A DNA stretch of 64,000 nucleotides from Bradyrhizobium sp. Tv2a-2 (lineage in GTDB: Bacteria; Pseudomonadota; Alphaproteobacteria; Rhizobiales; Xanthobacteraceae). The DNA lies in NCBI RefSeq assembly GCF_000472425.1, contig NZ_AXAI01000014.1:168-64167 (forward strand). Direction: 5' to 3'. Shown here piece after piece: positions 25,705-33,480 of the stretch. The position numbers and the translations under genes are program-made. Under the pieces are notes generated by a model. It was not told where the DNA came from. It searched no databases and was given only the letters and a program-made list of their open reading frames with translations. How positions within the stretch are numbered: position 1 is the first letter of the stretch; every line of letters starts with the position of its first letter.

Positions 25705-26478
25705 TTGCGACCGACCGGCGGCCATTCCGCGCGATCCATCGCGATCATCCTGGTCGTGCACCTCACCGTGCTCGTGCTCTGGCAGGTCATGGTCGATGCG
25801 TTCCATGTACCGAAGTTCATCCTGCCCTCGCCGCTCGCGGCTCTCAGCACACTGGCGTCTGCCAAATATGCCTGGGTTTCCAACCTCGCGGTCACGGGAG
25901 TCGAGATCCTCGGCGGCTTTGCGCTCGGCGCCTTTGTCGGCGTGGCGCTGGCGGTCATCTTCAGCTGGGCGCCGCTGGTCAGCCTTGCGCTATTGCCGTT
26001 GTTCGTCACCCTCAACATGATCCCGAAGGTCGCGCTCGGCCCGCTCGTGATCGTCTGGTTCTCCTACGGGATCGTTCCGAACATCCTGATCGCCTTCTCG
26101 ATCTGCTTCTTCCCGATCCTCTTGACGACGGCGCGTGGACTGAACGAGGTCGAGCCCGATCTGCTCGATCTCGTCAAATCGCTGCGCGGCTCGCGCTGGG
26201 TGCTGTTCCGCAAGATCCAGCTACCCGGCTCGCTGCCTTATGTCTTTTCCGGCATGAAGGTCGGCGCCATCCTCGCGGTTGCGGGAGCCATCGTCGGCGA
26301 GTTCATCGCCTCCGACCGTGGGCTCGGCTATCTTATGATCCAGGTGCAATCCTCCCTCGATACGCCGGCCATGGTGATGGCGGTGGCGCTGCTGACCCTG
26401 CTCGGGGTCGCGCTTTACGGCCTGGTGCTCGGACTCGAACGCCTGTTCGTGGTGCGCGACGTGAGGCTGCAACGCTAA
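25705..26478 (+). CDS. ABC permease, SsuC/TauC type
   Basis: A 257-aa permease with about six membrane helices and the BPD_transp_1 loop (DLLDLVKSLRGSRWVLFRKIQLPGSLP-type EAA motif near residues 150-180). I chose the TTG at 25705, because it follows GAGGGAG at good spacing and gives the usual family length. An upstream TTG at 25624 lies inside the putative TetR operator. It is the first gene of an operon with the epimerase, GNAT, aldolase and ATPase genes. It should work with the ATPase at 29409 and the binding protein at 23860. Confidence 0.86.
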   Translation: MRPTGGHSARSIAIILVVHLTVLVLWQVMVDAFHVPKFILPSPLAALSTLASAKYAWVSNLAVTGVEILGGFALGAFVGVALAVIFSWAPLVSLALLPLFVTLNMIPKVALGPLVIVWFSYGIVPNILIAFSICFFPILLTTARGLNEVEPDLLDLVKSLRGSRWVLFRKIQLPGSLPYVFSGMKVGAILAVAGAIVGEFIASDRGLGYLMIQVQSSLDTPAMVMAVALLTLLGVALYGLVLGLERLFVVRDVRLQR

Positions 26479-26492
26479 GGAATGGATTGAAC

Positions 26493-27530
26493 ATGCTGCT
26501 CTCACGCGAGTCGCTACCGACAACGATCGCCGACATAGCGGCCCTCGACGAGTTACTATGCCGGCCAAGCCAGGCGCTGATCGACGACCTCAAGAAGGTC
26601 GATGGGGACATCATGGTGCTCGGCGTCGCCGGCAAGATGGGTCCGACGCTCGCCGGACTCGCCAAGGCTGCAGCGCCCGAGCGGCGTGTCACCGGGGTTG
26701 CCCGATTCAGCGACACCGGCGTGAAGGACTGGCTGCATGCGCGCGGCGTCGAGACCATCAATTGCGACCTGCTGAACGAGGCCGCGGTTAGCGCATTGCC
26801 GAAGGCGCCCAACATCATCTTCATGGCCGGCCGTAAATTCGGCGCCGAGGGTGATCTCGCGCTGACCTGGGCGATGAACGCCCATGTGCCGGCCATCGTG
26901 GCGCAGGCCTTTCGCCAGTCGCGGATCGTGGCCTTCTCGACCGGCTGCGTCTATCCTTTCGTCCCGGTGGACGGCAAAGGCTCAGACGAGAGCATGGCGC
27001 CCAATCCGCCCGGGGAATATGCGCAATCCTGCGTCGGGCGCGAGCGCATGTTCGAATATTTCTCGAAAACGTGTGCCACGCCGGGCCGGCTGTTTCGGCT
27101 GAACTACGCCATCGATATGCGCTATGGCGTGCTCTACGACATCGCGAGCAAGGTCTGGCAGGGACAGCCGATCGACGTCAGCCTCGGCCATGTCAATTTC
27201 ATCTGGCAGGGCGATGCCTCATCGCAGGCGCTGCGCTGCCTCGCGCATTGCGAGACGCCGACCAGCCCGATCAATGTCAGCGGCCACGAGATTTGCGCCG
27301 TGCGCGATCTCGCCGCCCAATTCGGAGCGCGGCTCGGCCGCGAACCCGTTATCGTCGGCCAGGAGCAGCCGACCGCCTGGCTCACCGACACGTCGCAGGC
27401 GGTAGAGCTATTCGGCCTGCCGCTTGTCGATACCGCGCGGCTGATCGCCTGGACCGCCGACTGGGTCGCCCGCGCCATGCCGAACCTGGGCAAGCCGACG
27501 AAATACGAGGTGCGCGATGGTCGCTATTGA
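26493..27530 (+). CDS. NAD-dependent epimerase/dehydratase-like protein
   Basis: A 345-aa protein with an extended-SDR Rossmann fold. The nucleotide loop is LGVAGKMGPT (residues 43-52) and VAFSTGCVYPF (147-156) holds the usual Ser/Thr. The active-site Tyr176 is present in GEYAQSCVGRE, but the Lys expected four residues later is Cys180, so catalysis must differ from a classical SDR or be lost. It could still bind a nucleotide and act on a sugar derivative. The ATG at 26493 is 14 bp after the permease. Its 3' end overlaps the GNAT gene by 14 bp, so the two are tightly coupled. Confidence 0.78.
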   Translation: MLLSRESLPTTIADIAALDELLCRPSQALIDDLKKVDGDIMVLGVAGKMGPTLAGLAKAAAPERRVTGVARFSDTGVKDWLHARGVETINCDLLNEAAVSALPKAPNIIFMAGRKFGAEGDLALTWAMNAHVPAIVAQAFRQSRIVAFSTGCVYPFVPVDGKGSDESMAPNPPGEYAQSCVGRERMFEYFSKTCATPGRLFRLNYAIDMRYGVLYDIASKVWQGQPIDVSLGHVNFIWQGDASSQALRCLAHCETPTSPINVSGHEICAVRDLAAQFGARLGREPVIVGQEQPTAWLTDTSQAVELFGLPLVDTARLIAWTADWVARAMPNLGKPTKYEVRDGRY

Positions 27531-28347
27531 GAAGGAGCTTCCGCTGCTCCAACTCGACGTGCGCGATGCCGCAGCCGGCCTTGAATTGTCGCGCGGGGCG
27601 AAATGGAACCAGAACGAAGCGGACTGGCGGTTCTTTCTCGCCAAGGGCACGGTCTATGGCATGCGCGATTCCGCCTCGGAGCTGATCGCGACCGCGGCAC
27701 TCCTGCCCTACACCAAACGCGAGGCGTGGATCAGCATGGTGCTGGTCACGGAGAGCTGGCGCAGGCGAGGACTCGCGACGAGGCTGGTCGATGCCTGCCT
27801 TGATTCGGCGATGCGGCTTGGCCTCACCACCTGGCTCGATGCAACGCCGGCCGGCGCGGCCGTCTACGGCCCGCTCGGTTTTGCCCCGACGATTCAGCTG
27901 CGGCGACTGCGCCTCGAGCGCGGCACCTCGGCAGGTCCAGGCAACGAGCTCGCGCCGGGCAAGCTCGGCGATTTCATCACCTGCGACATCGACGCCATGG
28001 GCTTCGACCGCCGCGATCTGATCAGCGAACTCTGCGGCCGGCCTGGGTCGCGACTGCTCTCGACCAATGAGGCGACGGCCCTGGTGCGTGATGGCCGCAC
28101 CGCGCGCCAGATCGGACCGGTCTTTGCGGCCAGTCCGGAGAGCGCACTCGCGCTGGTTGCCGAGATCGTCGCAGGCGAACCCGGCGCGCATCTGATCGAT
28201 GCGGTTGCTGACCATGCTACCTTCCTCGACGGCTTGATGCGGGCGGGCTGGACCATCGAGCGGCCGTTCCAGCGGATGCGCTTCGGTCGCACGGCTGTGC
28301 AACCCGGCGAGCCTCCGTTCGCCGTCGCCGGCCCCGAATTTGGATAG
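27517..28347 (+). CDS. GNAT-family acetyltransferase, two-domain
   Basis: A 276-aa protein. The first GNAT domain (about 35-140) has the acetyl-CoA motif VLVTESWRRRGLATRLVDA, followed by YGPLGFAPT. The remainder looks like a second, weaker GNAT-like domain (SPESALALVAEIVAG; ERPFQRMRFGR), as in two-domain GNAT proteins. The acceptor is unknown; its place between an epimerase and a DapA-type aldolase suggests a small metabolite of this pathway rather than a protein. The start overlaps the epimerase end by 14 bp. Confidence 0.8.
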   Translation: MVAIEKELPLLQLDVRDAAAGLELSRGAKWNQNEADWRFFLAKGTVYGMRDSASELIATAALLPYTKREAWISMVLVTESWRRRGLATRLVDACLDSAMRLGLTTWLDATPAGAAVYGPLGFAPTIQLRRLRLERGTSAGPGNELAPGKLGDFITCDIDAMGFDRRDLISELCGRPGSRLLSTNEATALVRDGRTARQIGPVFAASPESALALVAEIVAGEPGAHLIDAVADHATFLDGLMRAGWTIERPFQRMRFGRTAVQPGEPPFAVAGPEFG

Positions 28348-28356
28348 GACAGCGCC

Positions 28357-29412
28357 ATGCACCACAGCCAAATGCCACCCGAGGTGCGACGCCTGATTTC
28401 CGAAGGCACCGTGCTGCCCGCGCATCCGCTCGCCCTCGATGCCAACCGCAAGCTCGACCACGTGCATCAGCGCGCACTGACGCGTTATTACATCGATGCC
28501 GGAGCCGGCGGGCTCGCGGTCGGCGTGCACACCACGCAATTCGCGATCCGCGACGTTGCCCTCTATCGCCCCGTGCTGGAGCTCGCGGCCGAGACTGCAT
28601 CGAGCTGGACCAAGCGGCCGCTGGCGCTCATCGCGGGCCTTGCCGGGCCGACGCGACAGGCGGTGAGCGAAGCGAACACCGCGCAGAGCATCGGCTACCA
28701 CGCCGGGCTGCTCAGCCTCGCCGCGATGAAGTCGGCCTCCGAAGACGAGATCATCGCGCATTGCGAGACGATCGCGCGCGAAATCCCGCTGGTCGGCTTC
28801 TATCTGCAGCCGGCTGTCGGCGGCGTGATCCTGAGCGCCAATTTCTGGCGGCGCTTTGCCATGCTCGACAACGTCATCGCCATCAAGATTGCGCCGTTCA
28901 ACCGCTATCGCACCCTCGACGTGCTGCGCGGCGTTCATGCGGCCGGCGCGCTCGACCGGATCGCGCTCTATACCGGCAATGACGACCACATCCTGCTCGA
29001 TCTCACTCTCCCATTTGACCTGCGTGAAGAAGGCATCACCACCCGCACCTACTTCAAGGGCGGCCTGCTCGGCCATTGGTCGGTCTGGACGAAGAGCGCC
29101 ATCCAGCAATTCGAGCGCTGCAAGGCCGCGCGCCACAAGGATATGGTCCCAGCCGATCTCCTGGCGCTCGATGCGCGTGTCACCGACTGCAACAGCGCCT
29201 TCTTCGACGTCGCGAACAATTTCCATGGCTGCATCGCCGGCTGTCACGAGGTGCTGCGCCGGCAGGGTCTGATGCAGGGCATCTGGTGCCTCGACCCGAA
29301 CGAGGGCTTGAGCCCCGGCCAGATCGAGGAGATCGACCGCGTCTGCAACGAGCATGCCGATCTCTCGGATGATGATTTCGTCGCGGCGCATTTGCAGAAA
29401 TGGCTGGCATGA
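28357..29412 (+). CDS. Dihydrodipicolinate synthase (DapA/NAL) family protein
   Basis: A 351-aa TIM-barrel protein, longer than housekeeping DapA (about 290). The Schiff-base lysine is probably Lys177 (VIAIKIAPFNRY), and Tyr149 (GFYLQPAVGG) takes the place of the usual YN-P tyrosine. The N-terminal GTVLPAHPLALD stands where DapA has its TP-F motif. The family catalyses pyruvate aldol addition or cleavage, or dehydration of sugar acids. It overlaps the ATPase gene by 4 bp (ATGA). A role in breaking down the compound imported by the flanking ABC genes is likely but unproven. Confidence 0.82.
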   Translation: MHHSQMPPEVRRLISEGTVLPAHPLALDANRKLDHVHQRALTRYYIDAGAGGLAVGVHTTQFAIRDVALYRPVLELAAETASSWTKRPLALIAGLAGPTRQAVSEANTAQSIGYHAGLLSLAAMKSASEDEIIAHCETIAREIPLVGFYLQPAVGGVILSANFWRRFAMLDNVIAIKIAPFNRYRTLDVLRGVHAAGALDRIALYTGNDDHILLDLTLPFDLREEGITTRTYFKGGLLGHWSVWTKSAIQQFERCKAARHKDMVPADLLALDARVTDCNSAFFDVANNFHGCIAGCHEVLRRQGLMQGIWCLDPNEGLSPGQIEEIDRVCNEHADLSDDDFVAAHLQKWLA

Positions 29413-30188
29413 GCTCGCCCGAGCCTTTCGTCAGCCTGCGCAATGTCCGCAAGGTCTATCGCTCCGGCGGGACCGAATTCCTCGCGGTATCCGACGTCAC
29501 CATGGATGTGCAGGAAGGCGAGCTGGTCTCGCTTGTCGGCCCCTCCGGTTGCGGCAAGACGACGGTGTTGAAGATACTCGCCGGACTTCATGAGGCCGAC
29601 GGCGGCAGCGTCAGAATAGGCAATAGTCAGACACGGTTCGATCCTGCCCGCGACATCGGCATGGTGTTCCAGCAGGCACTGCTGTTGAAATGGCGCACCA
29701 TTCTCGACAATGTGCTGCTGCCGGCGGAGATCATTGGCCTGCCGATGAAGGCCGCACGGGCGCGGGCGCGCGATCTGCTCAAGCTCGTTGACCTCGCCGG
29801 TTACGAGGACAAATATCCGCAGCAATTGTCCGGTGGCATGCAGCAGCGCGTCGCGATCGCGCGTGCCTTCATTCACGATCCCAAGCTGATCCTGATGGAC
29901 GAGCCGTTCGGCGCACTGGATGCGCTGACCCGCGAGCAGATGAATCTGGAGATGTTGCGGATCTGGCGCGAGAGTGGCAAGACCATCATCTTCGTCACCC
30001 ACTCGATCCAGGAAGCGGTGTTCCTCGCCTCGCACTGCGCCGTGCTCACCGCAGGGCCGGCGCGCATGGCCGAATATTTTCCGATTGAGCTGCCGTTTCC
30101 GCGCGCGTTGCCGATCAAGACCACGGACGAGTTCGGCGCTTATGCGCGGCGGATTTATGTAAAGTTGGGACTGGGCGCGGGGACCTGA
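29409..30188 (+). CDS. ABC ATPase, SsuB/TauB type
   Basis: A 259-aa importer ATPase. Walker A is GPSGCGKTTVLKI, the signature is LSGGMQQRVAIARA, Walker B is LILMDEPFGALDALTR, and the switch is IFVTHSIQEAV. The D-loop and the FGALDALTR segment are typical for nitrate/sulfonate/taurine importers. I prefer the ATG at 29409, which overlaps the aldolase stop as ATGA; an ATG at 29400 adds only three residues. It is the last gene of the operon and convergent with the dehydrogenase gene, whose stop codon abuts its own. Confidence 0.9.
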   Translation: MSSPEPFVSLRNVRKVYRSGGTEFLAVSDVTMDVQEGELVSLVGPSGCGKTTVLKILAGLHEADGGSVRIGNSQTRFDPARDIGMVFQQALLLKWRTILDNVLLPAEIIGLPMKAARARARDLLKLVDLAGYEDKYPQQLSGGMQQRVAIARAFIHDPKLILMDEPFGALDALTREQMNLEMLRIWRESGKTIIFVTHSIQEAVFLASHCAVLTAGPARMAEYFPIELPFPRALPIKTTDEFGAYARRIYVKLGLGAGT

Positions 30189-31262
30189 TCAGCTTGCCGA
30201 GGCCCCCGACCGCAGCAAGTCCGTGATCGCCTGCCCGGTGGCGGTCGTCCCCAATGTGCCGCCAACATCGCGCGTCACCCGCCCCTCCCGCATCGCAGCC
30301 GCAACCGCGTCCTCGATCCCATGCGCGGCTGCTTCAAACCGCGGGGCACCGATGCGTTCGGCGTTCCAGGCGAGCAATAAGGCCATGGACAGGATCAGCG
30401 AGATCGGGTTGGCGATGTCCTTACCTGCGATATCCGGCGCCGAGCCGTGCGCTGCCTGTGCCATCGCGTATTTCGCGCCGACATTGAGCGATCCCCCGAG
30501 CCCGAGGCTCCCGGAGAGCTCCGCGGTGAGATCGGAGAGGATGTCGCCGAACATGTTGGTGGCCACGATGACGTCGAATCGCTCCGGCTGGCGCACCACA
30601 TGCGCCATCATGGCATCGACCAGGACGTCGTCGACGGCAAGTCCCGGATAGCCGCGCGCTGCCTCGCGGCAGACATCGAGAAACATGCCGTCGCCGATCT
30701 TGAGCACATTGGCCTTGTGCACGATGGTGAGGCGCTTGCGCCGCTTCATCGCGAGCCTGCAGGCCGCATGCGCAATGCGCTCGCAGCAGAGCCGCGTGAT
30801 CCGCCGCAGCGAGACGACCACGTCGGGCGTGACCAGAAGCTCCGCATTGCCCTGCTCCATGTTGCGGTCCGCATAGAAGCCTTCCGTGTTCTCCCGCACC
30901 ACCACCAGATCAAAGGTGCCGAACCGCGCCGGCCGTCCTGGATAGGTGCGCGCCGGTCGGATATTGGCGAACAGATCGAGGTTCTTGCGGAAATAGCGCG
31001 ACGGATTGATCTCGCCGCGCGCCTCGTCCTTGAAGTCGAAAGTCGCGGTCGGCCCCAGAATCAGGCCATCAGCGGCGCGCACCGTCTCGATCAGATCGGG
31101 CCGCACGGTGGTGCCGAACATCTCGAGACTCGCATGACCAACCGCATGCTCCTCGAGCGTCACGCCGAGTTGAAAGCGTTCGGAGGCCGCCCGCAGCACG
31201 GCGAGCGTGGCGGCCGCGATCTCCGGCCCGATCCCGTCGCCGGGCAGAACAACGATGCGCAT
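30189..31262 (-). CDS. Isopropylmalate/isocitrate/tartrate-type dehydrogenase
   Basis: A 357-aa beta-decarboxylating dehydrogenase. It begins MRIVVLPGDGIGPE and has the substrate motif VVRENTEGFYADR, metal ligands in VDAMMAHVVRQPERFDVIV and NMFGDILSD, and the cofactor segment HGSAPDIAGKDIANP. Without leuCD or other leucine genes nearby, it is more likely a tartrate/D-malate- or 3-isopropylmalate-like catabolic enzyme than leuB. The ATG at 31262 follows CAGGAAA; the longer frame to 31373 has no support. It is the last gene of the operon with the ABC transporter at 31288-35256, so it may act on the imported compound. Confidence 0.87.
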   Translation of the reverse strand: MRIVVLPGDGIGPEIAAATLAVLRAASERFQLGVTLEEHAVGHASLEMFGTTVRPDLIETVRAADGLILGPTATFDFKDEARGEINPSRYFRKNLDLFANIRPARTYPGRPARFGTFDLVVVRENTEGFYADRNMEQGNAELLVTPDVVVSLRRITRLCCERIAHAACRLAMKRRKRLTIVHKANVLKIGDGMFLDVCREAARGYPGLAVDDVLVDAMMAHVVRQPERFDVIVATNMFGDILSDLTAELSGSLGLGGSLNVGAKYAMAQAAHGSAPDIAGKDIANPISLILSMALLLAWNAERIGAPRFEAAAHGIEDAVAAAMREGRVTRDVGGTLGTTATGQAITDLLRSGASAS

Positions 31263-31287
31263 GATGATTTCCTGGCAGTTCGACGGC

Positions 31288-32391
31288 CTAATCGTACGAC
31301 GCGGAGCCGGTGTCGCGATAGGCCCACAGGGCTTCCGACGGCAGCGTGACAGGGGCCTCTGCGCCGACTGCATGGCGGGCGGCGGTGCCGAGCTCGAGCA
31401 CTTCGAGCCGGTGACCGAACAGCTCGATGTCGTAGACGGTCTGCGTTCCCTGGTAGCGGCGGTCGGTCACTTTGGCCGTGAACGCATTGGTGCCGTCCTG
31501 CCGGCCGATCGCGATATTCTCCGGCCGGAGCGCGATTCGCACCTTTTCGCCGGCACGCAGTTGTTGCAGCAGGGCGACCTCGGCAAGGCGACCCTCGCCG
31601 AATTCAATCGTGCCGAACCTGCCGTTGCGCGCGACCAGCGTACCGACGAGCTCGTTGGTGGCGCCGGTGAAATTGGCGACGAAGAGATCGGCCGGCCGGT
31701 TGTAGATCTCGTCGGGCGTGCCGATCTGCAGCAGCTTGCCGTTTCGCATCACGCCGATGCGGTCGCCGAGAACGACGGCCTCGGCCTGGTCATGGGTGAC
31801 GTAGAGCGCGGTCATGCCGGTCTGCTTCAGGATCAGGCGAAGATCATCCCGGAGCCGCAGGCGCAATTTGGCATCGAGATTCGACAGCGGCTCGTCGAGC
31901 AGCAGCAACTGCGGCCGGTAGACGATGCTGCGGGCCAGCGCGACGCGCTGCATCTGCCCGCCCGATAGCGCGACCACCGGCCGCTCGGCATAGTCGGAGA
32001 GGCCAACAAGCCTCAAGACCTCGTCGACCCTGCGATTGGCATCGTCGCGACCGACCTTGCGGTGTTTCAACGGATAGACCACGTTCTGCCGCACCGTCAT
32101 ATGCGGCCACACCGCATAGGACTGAAACACCATACCGAGGTCGCGCGAGCGCGGCGGCACCAATACGCCCCGCGCCGGAGAAGAGACGACCTTGCCGCCG
32201 ATCGCAATTTCGCCGTCCGTCGGGTGCTCGAGCCCGGCAACGCAGCGCAGCGTCGTGGTCTTGCCGCAGCCGGAGGGCCCGAGCAGGACGACGATCTCGC
32301 CGGCCGGCACGGCAAAACTGACGCCATCGATCGCGGGGCGGCCGATCGCGAACTGCTTGTGCAGTTCGGTGACCTCGAGCGTCGCCGTCAT
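31288..32391 (-). CDS. ABC ATPase, ferric/AEP/polyamine type
   Basis: A 367-aa ATPase with a C-terminal TOBE-like domain. Walker A is GPSGCGKTTTLRCVAG, the signature is LSGGQMQRVALARSI, Walker B is LLLLDEPLSNLDAKLR, and the switch is YVTHDQAEAV. About residues 270-360 form the OB-fold regulatory part (LRAGEKVRIALRPENIAIG). I chose the ATG at 32391; the longest frame starts at 32460, inside the preceding gene. It matches the permease and binding-protein genes upstream in the operon. Confidence 0.88.
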   Translation of the reverse strand: MTATLEVTELHKQFAIGRPAIDGVSFAVPAGEIVVLLGPSGCGKTTTLRCVAGLEHPTDGEIAIGGKVVSSPARGVLVPPRSRDLGMVFQSYAVWPHMTVRQNVVYPLKHRKVGRDDANRRVDEVLRLVGLSDYAERPVVALSGGQMQRVALARSIVYRPQLLLLDEPLSNLDAKLRLRLRDDLRLILKQTGMTALYVTHDQAEAVVLGDRIGVMRNGKLLQIGTPDEIYNRPADLFVANFTGATNELVGTLVARNGRFGTIEFGEGRLAEVALLQQLRAGEKVRIALRPENIAIGRQDGTNAFTAKVTDRRYQGTQTVYDIELFGHRLEVLELGTAARHAVGAEAPVTLPSEALWAYRDTGSASYD

Positions 32392-32410
32392 CGCTTCTGC
32401 TCCACGCGCA

Positions 32411-33448
32411 TCACTGCCGGTAACCGTAGGTCTTGTCCCAATCGGCGACCCAGGCGGCATGCAGCTTCACATATTGATCGAAGTTCGGATACCAGACCTT
32501 GACCAGCTTCGGATCAAAGCCCTCCGGATAGACCGGAGGCACCTTCAGCGACGTCAAATTGCCGAGCTCCTTGATCATGAAGGTCTGCCCCTCCTTGGAG
32601 AGACACCAGTTCAGGAACAGCTTTGCGGCATTGGGATGCGCGGCGGTCTTTGGTATGCCACTGGCGTAAGGATTCACCGGCGCGCCCTCGGGCGCAAAGA
32701 AGATCTGGATCGGTGCGCCTTCCTTCTGCTTGGGATAAATCGCGTTGTAGAGCAGCGGTGCAATCGCGACCTCCCCGCGCACCAACGCATCCGATGTCGG
32801 CGCACCTGAGGGATAGAGGATCGGGTGGGTTGCGGCCTGCCTGGTCCAATAGTCCTCGCCGAGCACCTGGCGCTCGAACATGATGCGGGTCCAGGTGGTG
32901 CCGCCGGATTCCGCAAACACCTGGCCGATCAGCTTGTCGTATTGCGGCTTGGTGAGATCCATCCAGTTCTTGGGCGGATCCTTCACGAGCTCTGTGTTAT
33001 ACGCAATGGACCAGACCAGCGTGGCGCGCGGCCAGAGCTTTGGCGATATCTGCGCGTCCGGATTGTAGTCGGCCGCATTCGGCGGCGCATAATCCTGGAA
33101 CAGGTCGGTAAGCTCGGCCATCAGTGCGCGGTCGGAGTGATCGACCACGTCGGCAATCAGCTTGCCCGCCGCGGCCTCGGTCCTGACGCGGGTGATCAGC
33201 TGGCCGCCCGGCGCCCGCACCATCTCGACCTTGATCTCAGGAAAGCGCTTGTTGAAAGCCTTGATCACCTGCTGCTCGACTTCGGCAAAATTGGCAGTGT
33301 AGAAGACGAGCTTGCCTTCGGCCTTGGCGGCCGCGATCAATTCGGGCGAACCAAAATTCTCATCCGCGCGCGCTGGCACGCTGGCGAGCGTGATGCCGAG
33401 CCCGACGATGCCGGCCCATCCGGCAAGGCGTGCAACCCTTTCCTTCAT
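32411..33448 (-). CDS. ABC substrate-binding protein, ferric/AEP-type
   Basis: A 345-aa periplasmic protein of the extracellular solute-binding family 1 type. It has a signal peptide (about residues 1-29, ending ASVPARA), then LIAAAKAEGKLVFYTANFAE and VIKAFNKRFPEIKVEM, as in iron(III)- and 2-aminoethylphosphonate-type binding proteins. Conserved iron-ligand tyrosines are not clear by eye, so the ligand may be an organic acid or phosphonate. The ATG at 33448 follows AGGGAGG; the long N-terminal extension of the open frame overlaps the permease gene in another frame and is not real. Confidence 0.87.
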   Translation of the reverse strand: MKERVARLAGWAGIVGLGITLASVPARADENFGSPELIAAAKAEGKLVFYTANFAEVEQQVIKAFNKRFPEIKVEMVRAPGGQLITRVRTEAAAGKLIADVVDHSDRALMAELTDLFQDYAPPNAADYNPDAQISPKLWPRATLVWSIAYNTELVKDPPKNWMDLTKPQYDKLIGQVFAESGGTTWTRIMFERQVLGEDYWTRQAATHPILYPSGAPTSDALVRGEVAIAPLLYNAIYPKQKEGAPIQIFFAPEGAPVNPYASGIPKTAAHPNAAKLFLNWCLSKEGQTFMIKELGNLTSLKVPPVYPEGFDPKLVKVWYPNFDQYVKLHAAWVADWDKTYGYRQ

Positions 33449-33480
33449 TTCGCTCCTCCCTCTTTCCTTGTTCTTTGGCT

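Noticed and set aside
27382..29391. 669-codon open frame on the minus strand opposite the epimerase, GNAT and aldolase genes
   Set aside because: Antisense shadow of three well-supported genes with good family motifs; its translation is rich in Arg, His and Ala and matches nothing.
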